NCBI GenBank assembly: GCA_947456955.1
Contig: CANGTQ010000001.1
Span: 186,001-250,000, forward strand
From: Flavobacteriaceae bacterium
GTDB taxonomy: Bacteria > Bacteroidota > Bacteroidia > Flavobacteriales > Flavobacteriaceae
Direction: 5' to 3'
DNA length: 64,000 bases
A model generated the notes under the pieces. That model saw nothing but the letters and a program-made list of their open reading frames with translations, was not told where the DNA came from and did no database searches. Positions 43,323 through 53,277 of this stretch are shown piece after piece (the stretch's first letter is position 1; every line of letters begins with the position of its first letter). Made by a program: the position numbers and the translations under genes.

Positions 43323-44417
43323 TTATTCTGCTAACTGCGACTTAACACTGACTACTTCCTCAAGTTGTTTCATCACATCAACCAAAACCTGAACGCTTTC
43401 TAACGGCAACGCATTATACATAGAAGCACGGTAACCACCAACTGAACGATGTCCTGGTATACCTGAAATTCCGGCTTCCTTCCACATTTTGTCAAAAGTC
43501 TCCTGATTTTTTTCATCAACCAATAAAAATGTAGCATTCATATTACTTCTATCTTTTTTATCAGCTGTTCCAATAAACAAAGGATTTCTATCAATTTCAT
43601 TGTAAAGTAAGTTGGCTTTTGCTTCGTTTACTTTTTCAATTGCTGCAATTCCCCCCATTTTTTTTAACCATTGTAAAGTCAGAAGACAAGTATATACCGA
43701 AAACACAGCAGGCGTATTGTACATACTTTCTGCTTTGATATGTTTCTCATAATCCAAAATACTTGGAATTGTTCTACCTGATTTACCTAAGATTTCTTCT
43801 TTTACAATAACTAAAGTTGTTCCGGCAGCACCCATATTTTTTTGAGCACCGGCATAAATCAAATCAAATTGAGTAAAATCTAAACTTCTGGAGAAGATAT
43901 CAGAACTCATATCACAAACTACAGGAATAGCTGTTTTTGGAAACGATTTCATTTGGGTTCCAAAAATAGTATTGTTGCTGGTACAGTGAAAATAGCTCGC
44001 ATCAACCGGAATTGAATAATCAGTAGGAATATGATTGTAGTTTTGTTCTTTTGACGAAGCAACAACAATAGTTTCACCAAATGGTTTCGCCTCTTTGATA
44101 GCGTTATTGGCCCAAGTTCCGGTATCTAAATAGGCTGATTTTCCTTCAACCTTCATAAGGTTATAAGGAACCATCAAGAACTCTAAACTTGCACCACCCT
44201 GTAAAAACAATGCCTGATATCCTTTTCCTTCCAATCCTAAAAGCTCTAAAGCCAATGCTCTTGCTTCATCCATTACGGCAACAAAGTCTTTACTTCTATG
44301 CGAAATTTCAAGAATAGACAAACCTGAATTATTAAAATTTAAAACGGCTTGCGCTGATTTTTCAAATACTTCTAGAGGCAAAATGCATGGACCAGCACTG
44401 TAATTGTGTTTTTTCAT
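43323..44417 (-). CDS. serC: Phosphoserine aminotransferase
   Basis: This 364-residue PLP enzyme makes phosphoserine from phosphohydroxypyruvate and glutamate. The start HNYSAGPCILPLEV, the PLP-lysine in DLIYAGAQKNMGAAG (about Lys194), and the end GIPGHRSVGGYRASMYNALPLE read in parts are diagnostic. Full length. With serA downstream it forms the serine pathway; the phosphatase serB is not in the window. Confidence 0.95.
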   Translation of the reverse strand: MKKHNYSAGPCILPLEVFEKSAQAVLNFNNSGLSILEISHRSKDFVAVMDEARALALELLGLEGKGYQALFLQGGASLEFLMVPYNLMKVEGKSAYLDTGTWANNAIKEAKPFGETIVVASSKEQNYNHIPTDYSIPVDASYFHCTSNNTIFGTQMKSFPKTAIPVVCDMSSDIFSRSLDFTQFDLIYAGAQKNMGAAGTTLVIVKEEILGKSGRTIPSILDYEKHIKAESMYNTPAVFSVYTCLLTLQWLKKMGGIAAIEKVNEAKANLLYNEIDRNPLFIGTADKKDRSNMNATFLLVDEKNQETFDKMWKEAGISGIPGHRSVGGYRASMYNALPLESVQVLVDVMKQLEEVVSVKSQLAE

Positions 44418-44570
44418 GGTGAAAGTTTTCTAATAAATTGAGTTGCAAATTTCGTAAACGCCTTTTTAAAAAACATTTAGAAATAGGTCATATTATAACG
44501 ATGTTATCAACGAAAACGATATAGTTTATAACAATCGAGATCTCAGGTAGAACTGTATTTAGAAAAGCGG

Positions 44571-44589
44571 AAAAAAGCCCATCGGGCTG
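44571..44589 (-). terminator. Terminator after the acyl-CoA reductase gene
   Basis: On the minus strand agcccgatgggct forms a GC-rich stem followed by TTTTTT. It lies 39 bp beyond the stop of the LuxC-like gene. Confidence 0.75.
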
Positions 44590-44627
44590 CAGGTATTTGA
44601 ACTTTAGTTCAAACAATAATTAGTTTT

Positions 44628-45686
44628 TTACAAAGAAATTAAAAACCGCAGGGTATCCACATTATCAGCATAATCCCAAAGTTTTGGCTGTTGGGTTTGA
44701 CCAAAAGAGATTGAATTTGGAATCAAATTATTTGAAACAACACACTGAATTTGGTCGGATTCACTTTCAAACCGTTTTTGTAAATCAGCAATGTCTTCAT
44801 AATATTCATAAAACACAGAAGAAATAGGCGAGGCATAACTCGTATCTTCTTTTAAAGTAAGGAATTCATTATCCAATAATTTAAAATTACTCATCAAGAA
44901 AACCGCTTTGTTATAATCGTAGTTGTTAGAATATTTTTCATAAAAAATAACGTCTTTGTATGCATAGATTGCTTTAAAGAAAGCATCGAAATTATAATCT
45001 TTTGGCACAAATAATTTGGAAACATTGCGACATCCCAATCCAAAATATCTAAAGATATCTTCACCCAAATTCACTAAATCTTCGTACGATTCATTTCCAT
45101 TTAAAACCGCTACAGAGTTTCTGTTTTTTCTAATGATACTAAGCTTATCTTTAAAATAAAATTCAAAATAACGAGCGGTATTGTTGCTTCCAGTTGCGAT
45201 GATAGCATCAAAATTTTCTAGTTTCCCATCGGTGAATGAAATATAATAAGATAATTTTGGTTCAATACTAATTAAATAATCTGCTATAAATGCTATAAGA
45301 TGCTGGTCATTTGAAGATGCTTTAACCAATACTTTATGTCCGGTAATTAATACCGAAAGAAAATCGTGAAATCCAACCAAAGGAATGTTTCCGGCCAGTA
45401 TTAAACCAACTGTTCTTGGTTTTACTTCTGATAAGTCGTAAGCTGATAACCATTTATTTAAATTGTCTTCTCTTAAAGCTTTAGCCCAAGACTCAACAGC
45501 AAAGTAAACTTGCTCCGGCGTGAACCAACCATTATGTGATTGAGAAAGTGATAGCAAGTCTTTGAATTTTTCAAAATACAAATCATTATGAAGCACATCA
45601 GTACGATGAACCTGTTCGTTCAAAGTAAATTGGCTTAAAAACTTTCCTAATTCAACAAAAGACAATTTTGTGTTAATAGAATTCAT
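44628..45686 (-). CDS. Acyl-CoA reductase, LuxC family
   Basis: This 352-residue protein has the LuxC/acyl-CoA reductase pattern: VGLILAGNIPLVGFHDFLSV near residue 95, ATGSNNTARYFEFYF near 165, and IFRYFGLGCRNVSKLFVP near 215 with the conserved Cys219 as likely acyl-enzyme nucleophile. It would reduce fatty acyl-CoA to aldehyde. No luciferase (luxAB) or luxDE genes are near, so bioluminescence is not implied. It is divergent from a ferredoxin gene. Confidence 0.85.
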   Translation of the reverse strand: MNSINTKLSFVELGKFLSQFTLNEQVHRTDVLHNDLYFEKFKDLLSLSQSHNGWFTPEQVYFAVESWAKALREDNLNKWLSAYDLSEVKPRTVGLILAGNIPLVGFHDFLSVLITGHKVLVKASSNDQHLIAFIADYLISIEPKLSYYISFTDGKLENFDAIIATGSNNTARYFEFYFKDKLSIIRKNRNSVAVLNGNESYEDLVNLGEDIFRYFGLGCRNVSKLFVPKDYNFDAFFKAIYAYKDVIFYEKYSNNYDYNKAVFLMSNFKLLDNEFLTLKEDTSYASPISSVFYEYYEDIADLQKRFESESDQIQCVVSNNLIPNSISFGQTQQPKLWDYADNVDTLRFLISL

Positions 45687-45691
45687 TTAGA

Positions 45692-45723
45692 TTTGTTTAT
45701 AAAGGGTTTAGATTGTAATTTTG
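45692..45723 (+). promoter_or_regulatory. Bacteroidota-type promoter for the ferredoxin gene
   Basis: TTTG at 45692-45695, a 20-base spacer, and TAATTTTG at 45716-45723 give a near-ideal match. The leader of about 115 bases contains the AAGTC-word repeat. Confidence 0.6.
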
Positions 45724-45748
45724 CGCAAAAATAAGGCTAATTTAGTCG

Positions 45749-46196
<448 letters not shown>

Positions 46197-46199
46197 ACA

Positions 46200-46231
46200 A
46201 AAAACCTGAGCACAATCTCAGGTTTTTTTAT
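46200..46231 (+). terminator. Rho-independent terminator after the ferredoxin gene
   Basis: The stem aaaaacctgag / ctcaggttttt with a short loop (cacaat) is followed by more T, 4 bp after the stop codon. Confidence 0.85.
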
Positions 46232-46313
46232 TTGCAGTTAAATTGTAACTTAATTAGAACTTGAAATTAAGTCTTTATTTAAGCCAATCTAAACAGCACT
46301 CCAATGACTAAAT

Positions 46314-46502
46314 GTAACCCGTTGGGTGTAATTATTTTTTATGGCTAATATTATATCTATTGTCACATTGAGCCTGTCGAAATGTATCTTTTTAAATGTC
46401 TTCGACAAGCTCAGACTGACATTTGTGTTCTAATTGAACTTAAATTTAAATCAAAAAAGATATTATTAATTACTTTTGGTTAATTATGCCCAACGGGTTA
46501 AC
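46314..46502. mobile_element. MITE-like element, about 189 bp
   Basis: gtaacccgttgggtgtaatta (46314-46334) and taattatgcccaacgggtta (46481-46500) are near-perfect terminal inverted repeats. Inside lies a second hairpin: tgtcacattgagcctgtcga (46361-46380) against tcgacaagctcagactgaca (46402-46421). No ORF is present. Non-coding size, terminal inverted repeats and inner hairpin suggest a small non-autonomous element, though no transposase partner is known here. Confidence 0.5.
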
Positions 46503-46628
46503 TATAAATGCATTTCTGGATTCTAGAAGAAAACAAATAATTTAATTTCACTTAAAGTGTAATATTTTAAATTGATTTGAGTGTAGTATAAATAATTCCA
46601 TTAACGAATTTAAAAACAATATAAACCT

Positions 46629-46636
46629 TATATTTG
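46629..46636 (+). promoter_or_regulatory. TAnnTTTG promoter element for ychF
   Basis: TATATTTG followed by gcgca matches the phylum -7 box and lies 98 bases before the ATG at 46735. The -33 box is weak (TTTA). Confidence 0.5.
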
Positions 46637-46734
46637 CGCACTTTTTAAGAATAACTATTAACAAAATATCTTTCTATCACAATGAAATGCTTTAGCATTA
46701 CATATTACCGATAAGAAGCAAATATTCAAGAAAT

Positions 46735-47829
46735 ATGAAAGCAGGAATTGTAGGATTACCAAATGTTGGAAAATCAACTTTATTTAATTGTTTGTCGAAT
46801 GCCAAAGCGCAAAGTGCTAACTTCCCATTTTGTACTATTGAACCAAACATTGGTGTGGTAAATGTTCCTGATCCAAGAATAAACCGTTTGGAAGAATTGG
46901 TAAAACCAGAACGGGTGCAAATGGCAACTGTGGATATTGTTGATATTGCCGGTTTGGTAAAAGGAGCAAGTAAAGGAGAAGGTCTAGGAAATCAATTCCT
47001 AGCAAACATTAGAGAATGTAATGCTATTATCCATGTTTTGCGTTGTTTTGATAACGATAATATCATTCACGTTGATGGTAATGTAAATCCAATCCGTGAT
47101 AAAGAAACTATTGATATAGAGTTACAATTAAAAGACTTAGAAACTGTCGAAAAACGTTTGGAAAAAGTTAATCGTGCTGCTAAAACCGGTAACAAAGAAG
47201 CACAAACGGAAAAAGTATTGTTAGACAGAATCCGAGAAAATTTATTGCAAGCAAAATCAGCCAGGACAGTTGAACCAAAAAATGCAGATGAAGAAGCATT
47301 GCTTGAAGATTTTCAATTAATCACCAATAAACCTGTTTTATACGTTTGTAATGTTGATGAAGATTCAGCAGCGACAGGAAATAAATACGTAGATCAGGTT
47401 CGTGAATTAGTAAAAGACGAAAACGCAGAAGTTATTGTTTTGGCTGTAGGTACAGAAGCGGATATAACGGAATTAGAAACCTATGAAGAACGTCAAATGT
47501 TTTTAGAAGATTTAAGTTTAAAAGAACCAGGTTCGGCAGTTTTAATTCGCGCGGCTTATAAATTGTTGAAGCAGCAAACCTATTTTACAGCAGGAGTTAA
47601 AGAAGTTCGGGCTTGGACAATTAATATTGGCGATACTGCACCAAAAGCCGCCGGAGTAATTCACACCGATTTTGAAAAAGGATTTATCCGTGCTGAAGTT
47701 ATTTCTTACGAAGATTTCTCCAATTTTGGTTCTGAAGCCAAAGTGAAAGAAGCAGGAAAACTAAGGGTAGAAGGTAAAGAATATATAGTAAAAGATGGTG
47801 ATGTCATGCATTTTAGATTTAACGTCTAA
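46735..47829 (+). CDS. ychF: Redox-regulated ATPase YchF (Obg-like P-loop protein)
   Basis: This 364-residue protein has P-loop GLPNVGKST (7-15), DIVDIAGLVKGASKGEGLG (switch II), a coiled-coil insert of about 80 residues, NVDE in place of the GTP-specific NKxD (explaining ATP preference in this family), and a C-terminal TGS domain ending KDGDVMHFRFNV. It binds ribosomes and acts in translation and oxidative-stress control. Full length and typical. Confidence 0.96.
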   Translation: MKAGIVGLPNVGKSTLFNCLSNAKAQSANFPFCTIEPNIGVVNVPDPRINRLEELVKPERVQMATVDIVDIAGLVKGASKGEGLGNQFLANIRECNAIIHVLRCFDNDNIIHVDGNVNPIRDKETIDIELQLKDLETVEKRLEKVNRAAKTGNKEAQTEKVLLDRIRENLLQAKSARTVEPKNADEEALLEDFQLITNKPVLYVCNVDEDSAATGNKYVDQVRELVKDENAEVIVLAVGTEADITELETYEERQMFLEDLSLKEPGSAVLIRAAYKLLKQQTYFTAGVKEVRAWTINIGDTAPKAAGVIHTDFEKGFIRAEVISYEDFSNFGSEAKVKEAGKLRVEGKEYIVKDGDVMHFRFNV

Positions 47830-47958
47830 ACTAATATTAAGATAGGAATATTTTTTTTAAAAATTATACATCTAAAATCTATAAATAATTTGAGTATTTT
47901 TTGTTTTTTTGTTAATTTATTTTAGTTAATTTATAAACTTTAATGAATACCTACTAAT

Positions 47959-49098
47959 ATGAAACTACAACAAATTTTGATTGATGATCAAAGTGAAAAT
48001 CAAATTATTTCTTCATCACCTGATTTTTCTGCAGCAAAAGCAAATCTAGTTTTAGCTTTTGGAGAGAGAGAGTTACTGGAATGTTCCCTGCCTTACAAAA
48101 AATTAAGAGAATTATATTCTGAAGCACAAATCGTTATTTGTTCTACTTCAGGACAGATCTCTAATTTTAACTTAGTTGAAAATAAGATTGTTTCGACTGC
48201 AATAGAATTTGAAAAATCAACAATAAAAATTGTAGAAATAGACCTTTTAAAAAATAAAAATATTGAAGAATTGGGTCTTGTTGTAAAAAACGAACTTTTC
48301 AATAAAAACTTAAAATCATTAGTTGTCATATCTGAAGGTAGTTACGTTAACGGAACTGAATTAGTAAACGAGTTAGGAAAGCAAACAAATAATTCACTTC
48401 CTATTTTTGGAGGTCTTGCTGGCGATAAGGTTGCATTTCTAAAAACTATTGTAGGTCTAAATAAGGAGGCTGAAGAAGGAAAAGTTGTAGTTATTGGTTT
48501 TTACGGGGATGAAATAAATTTTAGTTCGGGTTGTGAAGGTGGTTGGAGTGATTATGGTCCCGAAAGAGAAGTGACACTTTCAGAAAAGAATGTGTTATTT
48601 AAAATAGGAGATCGTTATGCCTTAGATATTTATAAAGAATACTTGGGAAAATATGCAGATGATTTGCCGAGTTCTGCTTTGTATTTCCCTCTTTCGATGA
48701 AAGAAAACAAAGATTCTTCTTCAGTTGTAAGGACAATTTTGTCAATAGACGAAAAAACTAAATCAATGACCTTCGCTGGAAATATTCCTCAAGGTTCTTT
48801 TGTGAGATTAATGAAAGGCAATTTCGATAAACTTATCGATGCTTCATATAGTGCGGCTTCCGAGGCTTTTTCGAGCCATACTAAGGATCCGGAACTAGCC
48901 CTTATTGTAAGTTGTGTTGGTAGAAAGATTGTTTTGGGAAATCGAGTTGAAGAAGAATTTGAAGCCGTTAAGGAAGTATCTGGAAACACGCTTCTTTGTG
49001 GATTTTATTCATATGGTGAAATTTCACCCATTAAAAATCATGAATTTTGTGAATTGCATAATCAAACGATAGCCATTTTGACTATTAGCGAAGGTTAA
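47959..49098 (+). CDS. FIST-domain signal sensor protein
   Basis: This 379-residue soluble protein has FIST N and FIST C domains: PDFSAAKANLVLAFGERELL near residue 25, LPIFGGLAGDKVAFLKTIVG near 155, and a C-terminal GNTLLCGFYSYGEISP with the conserved GFYSYGEI motif. FIST domains are thought to bind small ligands such as amino acids and usually work with two-component or diguanylate partners. The hybrid histidine kinase begins 14 bp after its stop, so the two are a sensing pair. Confidence 0.9.
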   Translation: MKLQQILIDDQSENQIISSSPDFSAAKANLVLAFGERELLECSLPYKKLRELYSEAQIVICSTSGQISNFNLVENKIVSTAIEFEKSTIKIVEIDLLKNKNIEELGLVVKNELFNKNLKSLVVISEGSYVNGTELVNELGKQTNNSLPIFGGLAGDKVAFLKTIVGLNKEAEEGKVVVIGFYGDEINFSSGCEGGWSDYGPEREVTLSEKNVLFKIGDRYALDIYKEYLGKYADDLPSSALYFPLSMKENKDSSSVVRTILSIDEKTKSMTFAGNIPQGSFVRLMKGNFDKLIDASYSAASEAFSSHTKDPELALIVSCVGRKIVLGNRVEEEFEAVKEVSGNTLLCGFYSYGEISPIKNHEFCELHNQTIAILTISEG

Positions 49099-49112
49099 AT
49101 CTATTTCTGTTT

Positions 49113-50642
49113 ATGACTAACAATAATTTTAATAGAAATTTAAATAGACAAATCAATAAATTTTTATCAGATGATATTATTAAAGATAATCCATCGATTC
49201 AAAAATTCATTGAGGCTGTAAATCAATCCTATGAAAATTACGAAAAGGATGCTGAATTGTTTGAGCAATCCATTCGATTAAATGACTTAGAGTTTTATAA
49301 AATTAATACCGAAATTAAAGATCAATTAGAGAAAAATAAGAAGGTACAGTCTGAATTAATTCAAGCTATCAAATTATTGAGTAATAATGACAGTGACATA
49401 GGGTTAGGGGATGATAATCTGAATGAATTGCTGCAAATACTGCATAACGAAATTGACTTGAAAAAAGAATTTGAGAGTCAATTATTTGATGCTAAATCAC
49501 ATGCAGAAAAAGCAAACGAAGCCAAATCCGATTTTCTTTCCATTATGAGCCATGAAATTCGAACTCCATTAAATGCAATAATCGGAATGATTTACATTAT
49601 GGAAAAAGAAAATTTATTACCAAGTTTTCAAGAAAACATTCAAGTTTTAAAGCATTCATCTCATAATTTATATCTGCTTATTAACGACATTTTAGATTTT
49701 AATAAAATAGAAGCTGGTAAAATTGAGTTAGAAAATATTCCTTTTGACTTAAAAGAATTAATCACTCAAATTGTTAAATCATTACAAGTTAATGCAGAAG
49801 AGAATTCTAACAAAATTGAATTAGAATTTGATAAAAATTTTAATAAAAATATTATCTGCGACCCTTTACGATTAGGGCAAATTATAACTAATCTGGTTTC
49901 AAATGCGATTAAGTTTACTAAAGATGGCGTTGTTAAAATTAAAGTAGACCATTTAGAAATAGGTAAAAACAATACTAAATTTAGACTTCAAGTTATTGAT
50001 AACGGAATTGGTATTGAATTAGATAAATTCAATCAAATTTTTCAAAAATTTGAACAAGCTGAAAAAACAACTACTAGGAATTTTGGTGGGACAGGTTTAG
50101 GTTTGGTAATTTCAAAAAAACTATTACAATTATTAGATTCCGATATAGAATTACAAAGTGAAATTGGCAAAGGTTCTAATTTTAGTTTCGTTTTAGATGT
50201 GCCATATTATACAAATAGTGAGGATTTAAAAAATGATGTTTTATACCTCGACTACATAGAAGAAAATCTAGAAGGGTTAAGAGTGCTTTTGGTTGAAGAT
50301 AATTTGATAAATGTAAAAGTGGCCGAAAAGATTCTCACTCAATGGAATGTTAAAGTTGATATAGCTTTAAATGGTTTAATAGCTACAGAAAAATATGAAT
50401 CGGGAAAATACGATATAATTTTAATGGATTTGGCCATGCCCGTAATGGATGGTTATGAAGCAACTATTAACATCAGATTAAAAGATGTTTCTGTGCCAAT
50501 TATTGCATTAACGGCATCTGCATCTTATGGATATTTAGAGAAAGCCGCACTTCTAGGCATTAATGAGTACATTCTAAAACCTTTTAATCCAAAAGAATTA
50601 AATCTTAAATTAAGAAAACATTTTAAGAACATTTTAGATTAA
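49113..50642 (+). CDS. Soluble hybrid histidine kinase with receiver domain
   Basis: This 509-residue protein has no membrane segments. An N-terminal coiled-coil region (about 25-135) leads to HisKA with phospho-acceptor H147 in FLSIMSHEIRTPLNAIIGM. A HATPase domain follows with N box and G boxes (NLVSNAIKFT, VIDNGIGI, GGTGLGLVIS). A C-terminal receiver domain has D439 (IILMDLAMPVMDG) and the acidic VEDN. No DNA-binding output domain follows, so the phosphoryl group must pass to another protein. The FIST protein encoded upstream probably supplies the signal. Confidence 0.93.
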   Translation: MTNNNFNRNLNRQINKFLSDDIIKDNPSIQKFIEAVNQSYENYEKDAELFEQSIRLNDLEFYKINTEIKDQLEKNKKVQSELIQAIKLLSNNDSDIGLGDDNLNELLQILHNEIDLKKEFESQLFDAKSHAEKANEAKSDFLSIMSHEIRTPLNAIIGMIYIMEKENLLPSFQENIQVLKHSSHNLYLLINDILDFNKIEAGKIELENIPFDLKELITQIVKSLQVNAEENSNKIELEFDKNFNKNIICDPLRLGQIITNLVSNAIKFTKDGVVKIKVDHLEIGKNNTKFRLQVIDNGIGIELDKFNQIFQKFEQAEKTTTRNFGGTGLGLVISKKLLQLLDSDIELQSEIGKGSNFSFVLDVPYYTNSEDLKNDVLYLDYIEENLEGLRVLLVEDNLINVKVAEKILTQWNVKVDIALNGLIATEKYESGKYDIILMDLAMPVMDGYEATINIRLKDVSVPIIALTASASYGYLEKAALLGINEYILKPFNPKELNLKLRKHFKNILD

Positions 50643-50823
50643 ATTAATGACTGAAGTTTTCTTTATTTAGTTGGTTTATTTGCTTAAATCTATCGTTAAT
50701 ATCATTCTTAATAACTTTGGCAATAATCATTTTAAAAATACTATGATTTGCATATATTAGCACCACTCGAGACCTATGCAAAAACATAGGCCGAATGGAA
50801 TGACGTTAATTCGATAAATCAAA

Positions 50824-52677
50824 ATGCAAGAGCCAAATCAATATACCGAAGACAATATTCGTTCCCTAGACTGGAAAGAACACATCCGAATGCGTCCTGG
50901 AATGTACATCGGAAAACTCGGTGATGGATCTTCTCCCGATGATGGAATCTACATTCTTCTTAAGGAAACAATCGATAACTGTATCGATGAGTTTGTAATG
51001 GGTGCCGGAAAAGTAATCGAAGTCACCATTAAAGATAAAATGGTTACAGTTCGCGATTACGGTCGCGGGATTCCCTTAGGCAAAGTAGTTGATGTGGTTT
51101 CAAAAATGAATACTGGTGGAAAATACGACTCGAAAGCTTTTAAGAAATCGGTTGGTTTGAATGGAGTAGGTACCAAAGCCGTTAATGCATTGTCGAATTA
51201 TTTCCGTGTAGAATCAGTTCGAGACAACCAACAAAAAGCGGCTGAGTTTTCTGCCGGAAATCTAACCATTGAGGAAGAGGTAATCGAATCCACTAAACGA
51301 AGAGGAACCAAAGTTTCTTTCGTTGCCGATGAAACCATTTTCAAGAACTACAAATACCGTAATGAGTATATTATCAAGATGCTCAAAAACTACTGCTACT
51401 TAAATCGTGGTTTAACGATTTATTATAACGGTGAAAAATACCTCTCCGAATTTGGATTAAAAGATTTACTCGAAGAAACGATTACTGAAGAGGACATGCA
51501 ATATCCTGTAATTCATCTTGAAGGTGATGATATCGAAATTGCTTTAACACACAGTAAATCGCAATACTCTGAAGAATACCATTCGTTTGTCAACGGTCAA
51601 AACACTACACAAGGAGGAACGCACTTAGGAGCTTTTCGTGAAGCGATTGTAAAAACCATAAAAGAGTTTTATAACAAACCTTTTGAAGCTTCTGATATTC
51701 GTAAATCTATTGTTTCTGCTGTTGCAGTAAAAGTGGAAGAACCTGTATTTGAAAGTCAAACGAAAACCAAATTAGGCTCTACAGATATTGGTCCGAAAGG
51801 GCCATCGGTACGTACGTTTGTTAATGATTTTATCAAAACCAAACTCGATAACTATTTGCATAAAAACCCGGAAGTTGCCGATTTGTTATTACGAAAAATT
51901 TTGCAAGCCGAACGCGAACGTAAAGAACTTTCTGGAATTCGTAAACTGGCAAAAGACAGAGCCAAGAAATCAAGCTTACATAATAAAAAACTACGTGATT
52001 GCCGAGTGCATTTAACCGATGCCAAAAACCCGCGAAGTTTAGAAAGTACGCTTTTTATCACTGAGGGAGATTCGGCTTCGGGTTCCATTACCAAAAGTCG
52101 TGATGTAAATACACAAGCTGTTTTTAGTTTGCGTGGAAAGCCATTGAACTCTTACGGGATGTCAAAGAAAATTGTATATGAAAACGAAGAATTCAATTTG
52201 CTTCAAGCTGCTTTAGATATTGAAGAAGATATGGGCGATTTGCGTTATAATAACATTGTAATCGCTACAGATGCTGATGTCGATGGAATGCACATTCGAT
52301 TGCTTTTGATTACATTCTTCTTGCAGTTTTTCCCTGAGTTGATTAAGGACGGACATTTATATATTTTACAAACGCCATTGTTCCGTGTGCGAAATAAGAA
52401 GGAAACTATCTATTGCTATTCCGATCAGGAACGTGTTGATGCCATTGAAAAACTAAAACCAAAACCGGAAATTACGCGATTCAAAGGATTGGGAGAAATA
52501 TCACCGGATGAGTTCAAACATTTTATTGGTGAAAGCATAAGACTTGACCCTGTAATGTTAGACAAAGCCACATCAATAGAAACCTTATTAGAATTCTATA
52601 TGGGTAAAAATACACCAGACAGGCAGGTTTTCATTATTAATAATTTGAAAGTGGAATTGGATGTAGTGGAGAAGTGA
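50824..52677 (+). CDS. parE: DNA topoisomerase IV subunit B (GyrB/ParE family)
   Basis: This 617-residue ATPase subunit has the GHKL fold ([39 protein letters not shown]), the transducer ([19 protein letters not shown] in parts), and the Toprim domain with [11 protein letters not shown] and [12 protein letters not shown], which bind Mg. The C-terminus [17 protein letters not shown] is standard. With parC downstream it forms topoisomerase IV, which decatenates chromosomes. The 5' neighbour ends 181 bp upstream. Confidence 0.93.
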   Translation: MQEPNQYTEDNIRSLDWKEHIRMRPGMYIGKLGDGSSPDDGIYILLKETIDNCIDEFVMGAGKVIEVTIKDKMVTVRDYGRGIPLGKVVDVVSKMNTGGKYDSKAFKKSVGLNGVGTKAVNALSNYFRVESVRDNQQKAAEFSAGNLTIEEEVIESTKRRGTKVSFVADETIFKNYKYRNEYIIKMLKNYCYLNRGLTIYYNGEKYLSEFGLKDLLEETITEEDMQYPVIHLEGDDIEIALTHSKSQYSEEYHSFVNGQNTTQGGTHLGAFREAIVKTIKEFYNKPFEASDIRKSIVSAVAVKVEEPVFESQTKTKLGSTDIGPKGPSVRTFVNDFIKTKLDNYLHKNPEVADLLLRKILQAERERKELSGIRKLAKDRAKKSSLHNKKLRDCRVHLTDAKNPRSLESTLFITEGDSASGSITKSRDVNTQAVFSLRGKPLNSYGMSKKIVYENEEFNLLQAALDIEEDMGDLRYNNIVIATDADVDGMHIRLLLITFFLQFFPELIKDGHLYILQTPLFRVRNKKETIYCYSDQERVDAIEKLKPKPEITRFKGLGEISPDEFKHFIGESIRLDPVMLDKATSIETLLEFYMGKNTPDRQVFIINNLKVELDVVEK

Positions 52678-52679
52678 TT

Positions 52680-52779
52680 GTAGCACAAAGTAACACGATG
52701 TTAAGCACAAAGTTTCACAAAGAAATAAGAAAAACATTGTGAGACTTTGTGAAACACTTTGAGTGACATTGTGTAACAA
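52680..52779. repeat. Left flanking repeat of the GxxExxY gene
   Basis: About 100 bases of iterated cacaaagt / acattgtg words that form a palindrome. An imperfect direct copy lies at 53172-53265 on the other side of the gene. Confidence 0.65.
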
Positions 52780-52789
52780 AAATTGCATT

Positions 52790-53164
52790 ATGAACGAAGA
52801 AAACGAAATTAGCCGAATTATATTGGATTGTGCTTATAAAGTTCATACAAAATTAGGTTCTGGATTGTTGGAAAAAGTTTATAGAGAATGCTTAGCTTAT
52901 GAATTGAAAAATTGTGGGTTAGCTGTTGAACAAGAAAAACCATTTCCGGTAATTTATGAAGATATAAAAATGGATTGTGGTTACCGGGTAGATATAATAG
53001 TGAATAATAAAGTAATAATTGAATTAAAAGTAGTTGAAGAATTTACAATAGAACATACAGCTCAATGCTTAACATACATGAGACTTTCCGATTGTAAATT
53101 AGGGCTATTGTTGAATTTTTATAAAAAATCATTAAAAGACGGAATCAAACGTTTAATATTATAA
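52790..53164 (+). CDS. GxxExxY protein (PD-(D/E)XK-like fold)
   Basis: The ATG at 52790 (MNEENEISRIILDCAYKVH) is chosen; the longer frame starts with GTG inside the flanking repeat. The 124-residue protein has the name motif GLLEKVY and a nuclease-like core YRVDIIVNNKVIIELK (D and ELK of PD-(D/E)XK). Members are very common in Bacteroidota and are often carried inside repeats. No function is established. Here it interrupts the parE-parC pair in the same orientation, which may still allow co-transcription. Confidence 0.88.
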   Translation: MNEENEISRIILDCAYKVHTKLGSGLLEKVYRECLAYELKNCGLAVEQEKPFPVIYEDIKMDCGYRVDIIVNNKVIIELKVVEEFTIEHTAQCLTYMRLSDCKLGLLLNFYKKSLKDGIKRLIL

Positions 53165-53171
53165 CCATATT

Positions 53172-53265
53172 GTTTTCACAAAGTCTCACGATGTTAGTCA
53201 CAAACTATCACAAAAAAAACATTGAGTCACTTTGTGTATAACTTTGAGAAACATTGTGCTACAAA
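53172..53265. repeat. Right flanking repeat of the GxxExxY gene
   Basis: Imperfect direct copy of the 52680-52779 repeat: tcacaaagtctcacgatgtta matches gcacaaagtaacacgatgtta on the left, and aaacattgtgctacaaa matches gacattgtgtaacaaa. It ends 12 bp before the parC start. Confidence 0.65.
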
Positions 53266-53277
53266 TTAAAATCATAA

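Noticed and set aside
44628..45686. Bioluminescence (lux) operon
   Set aside because: Only a LuxC-like reductase is present; no luxA, luxB, luxD or luxE genes are near.
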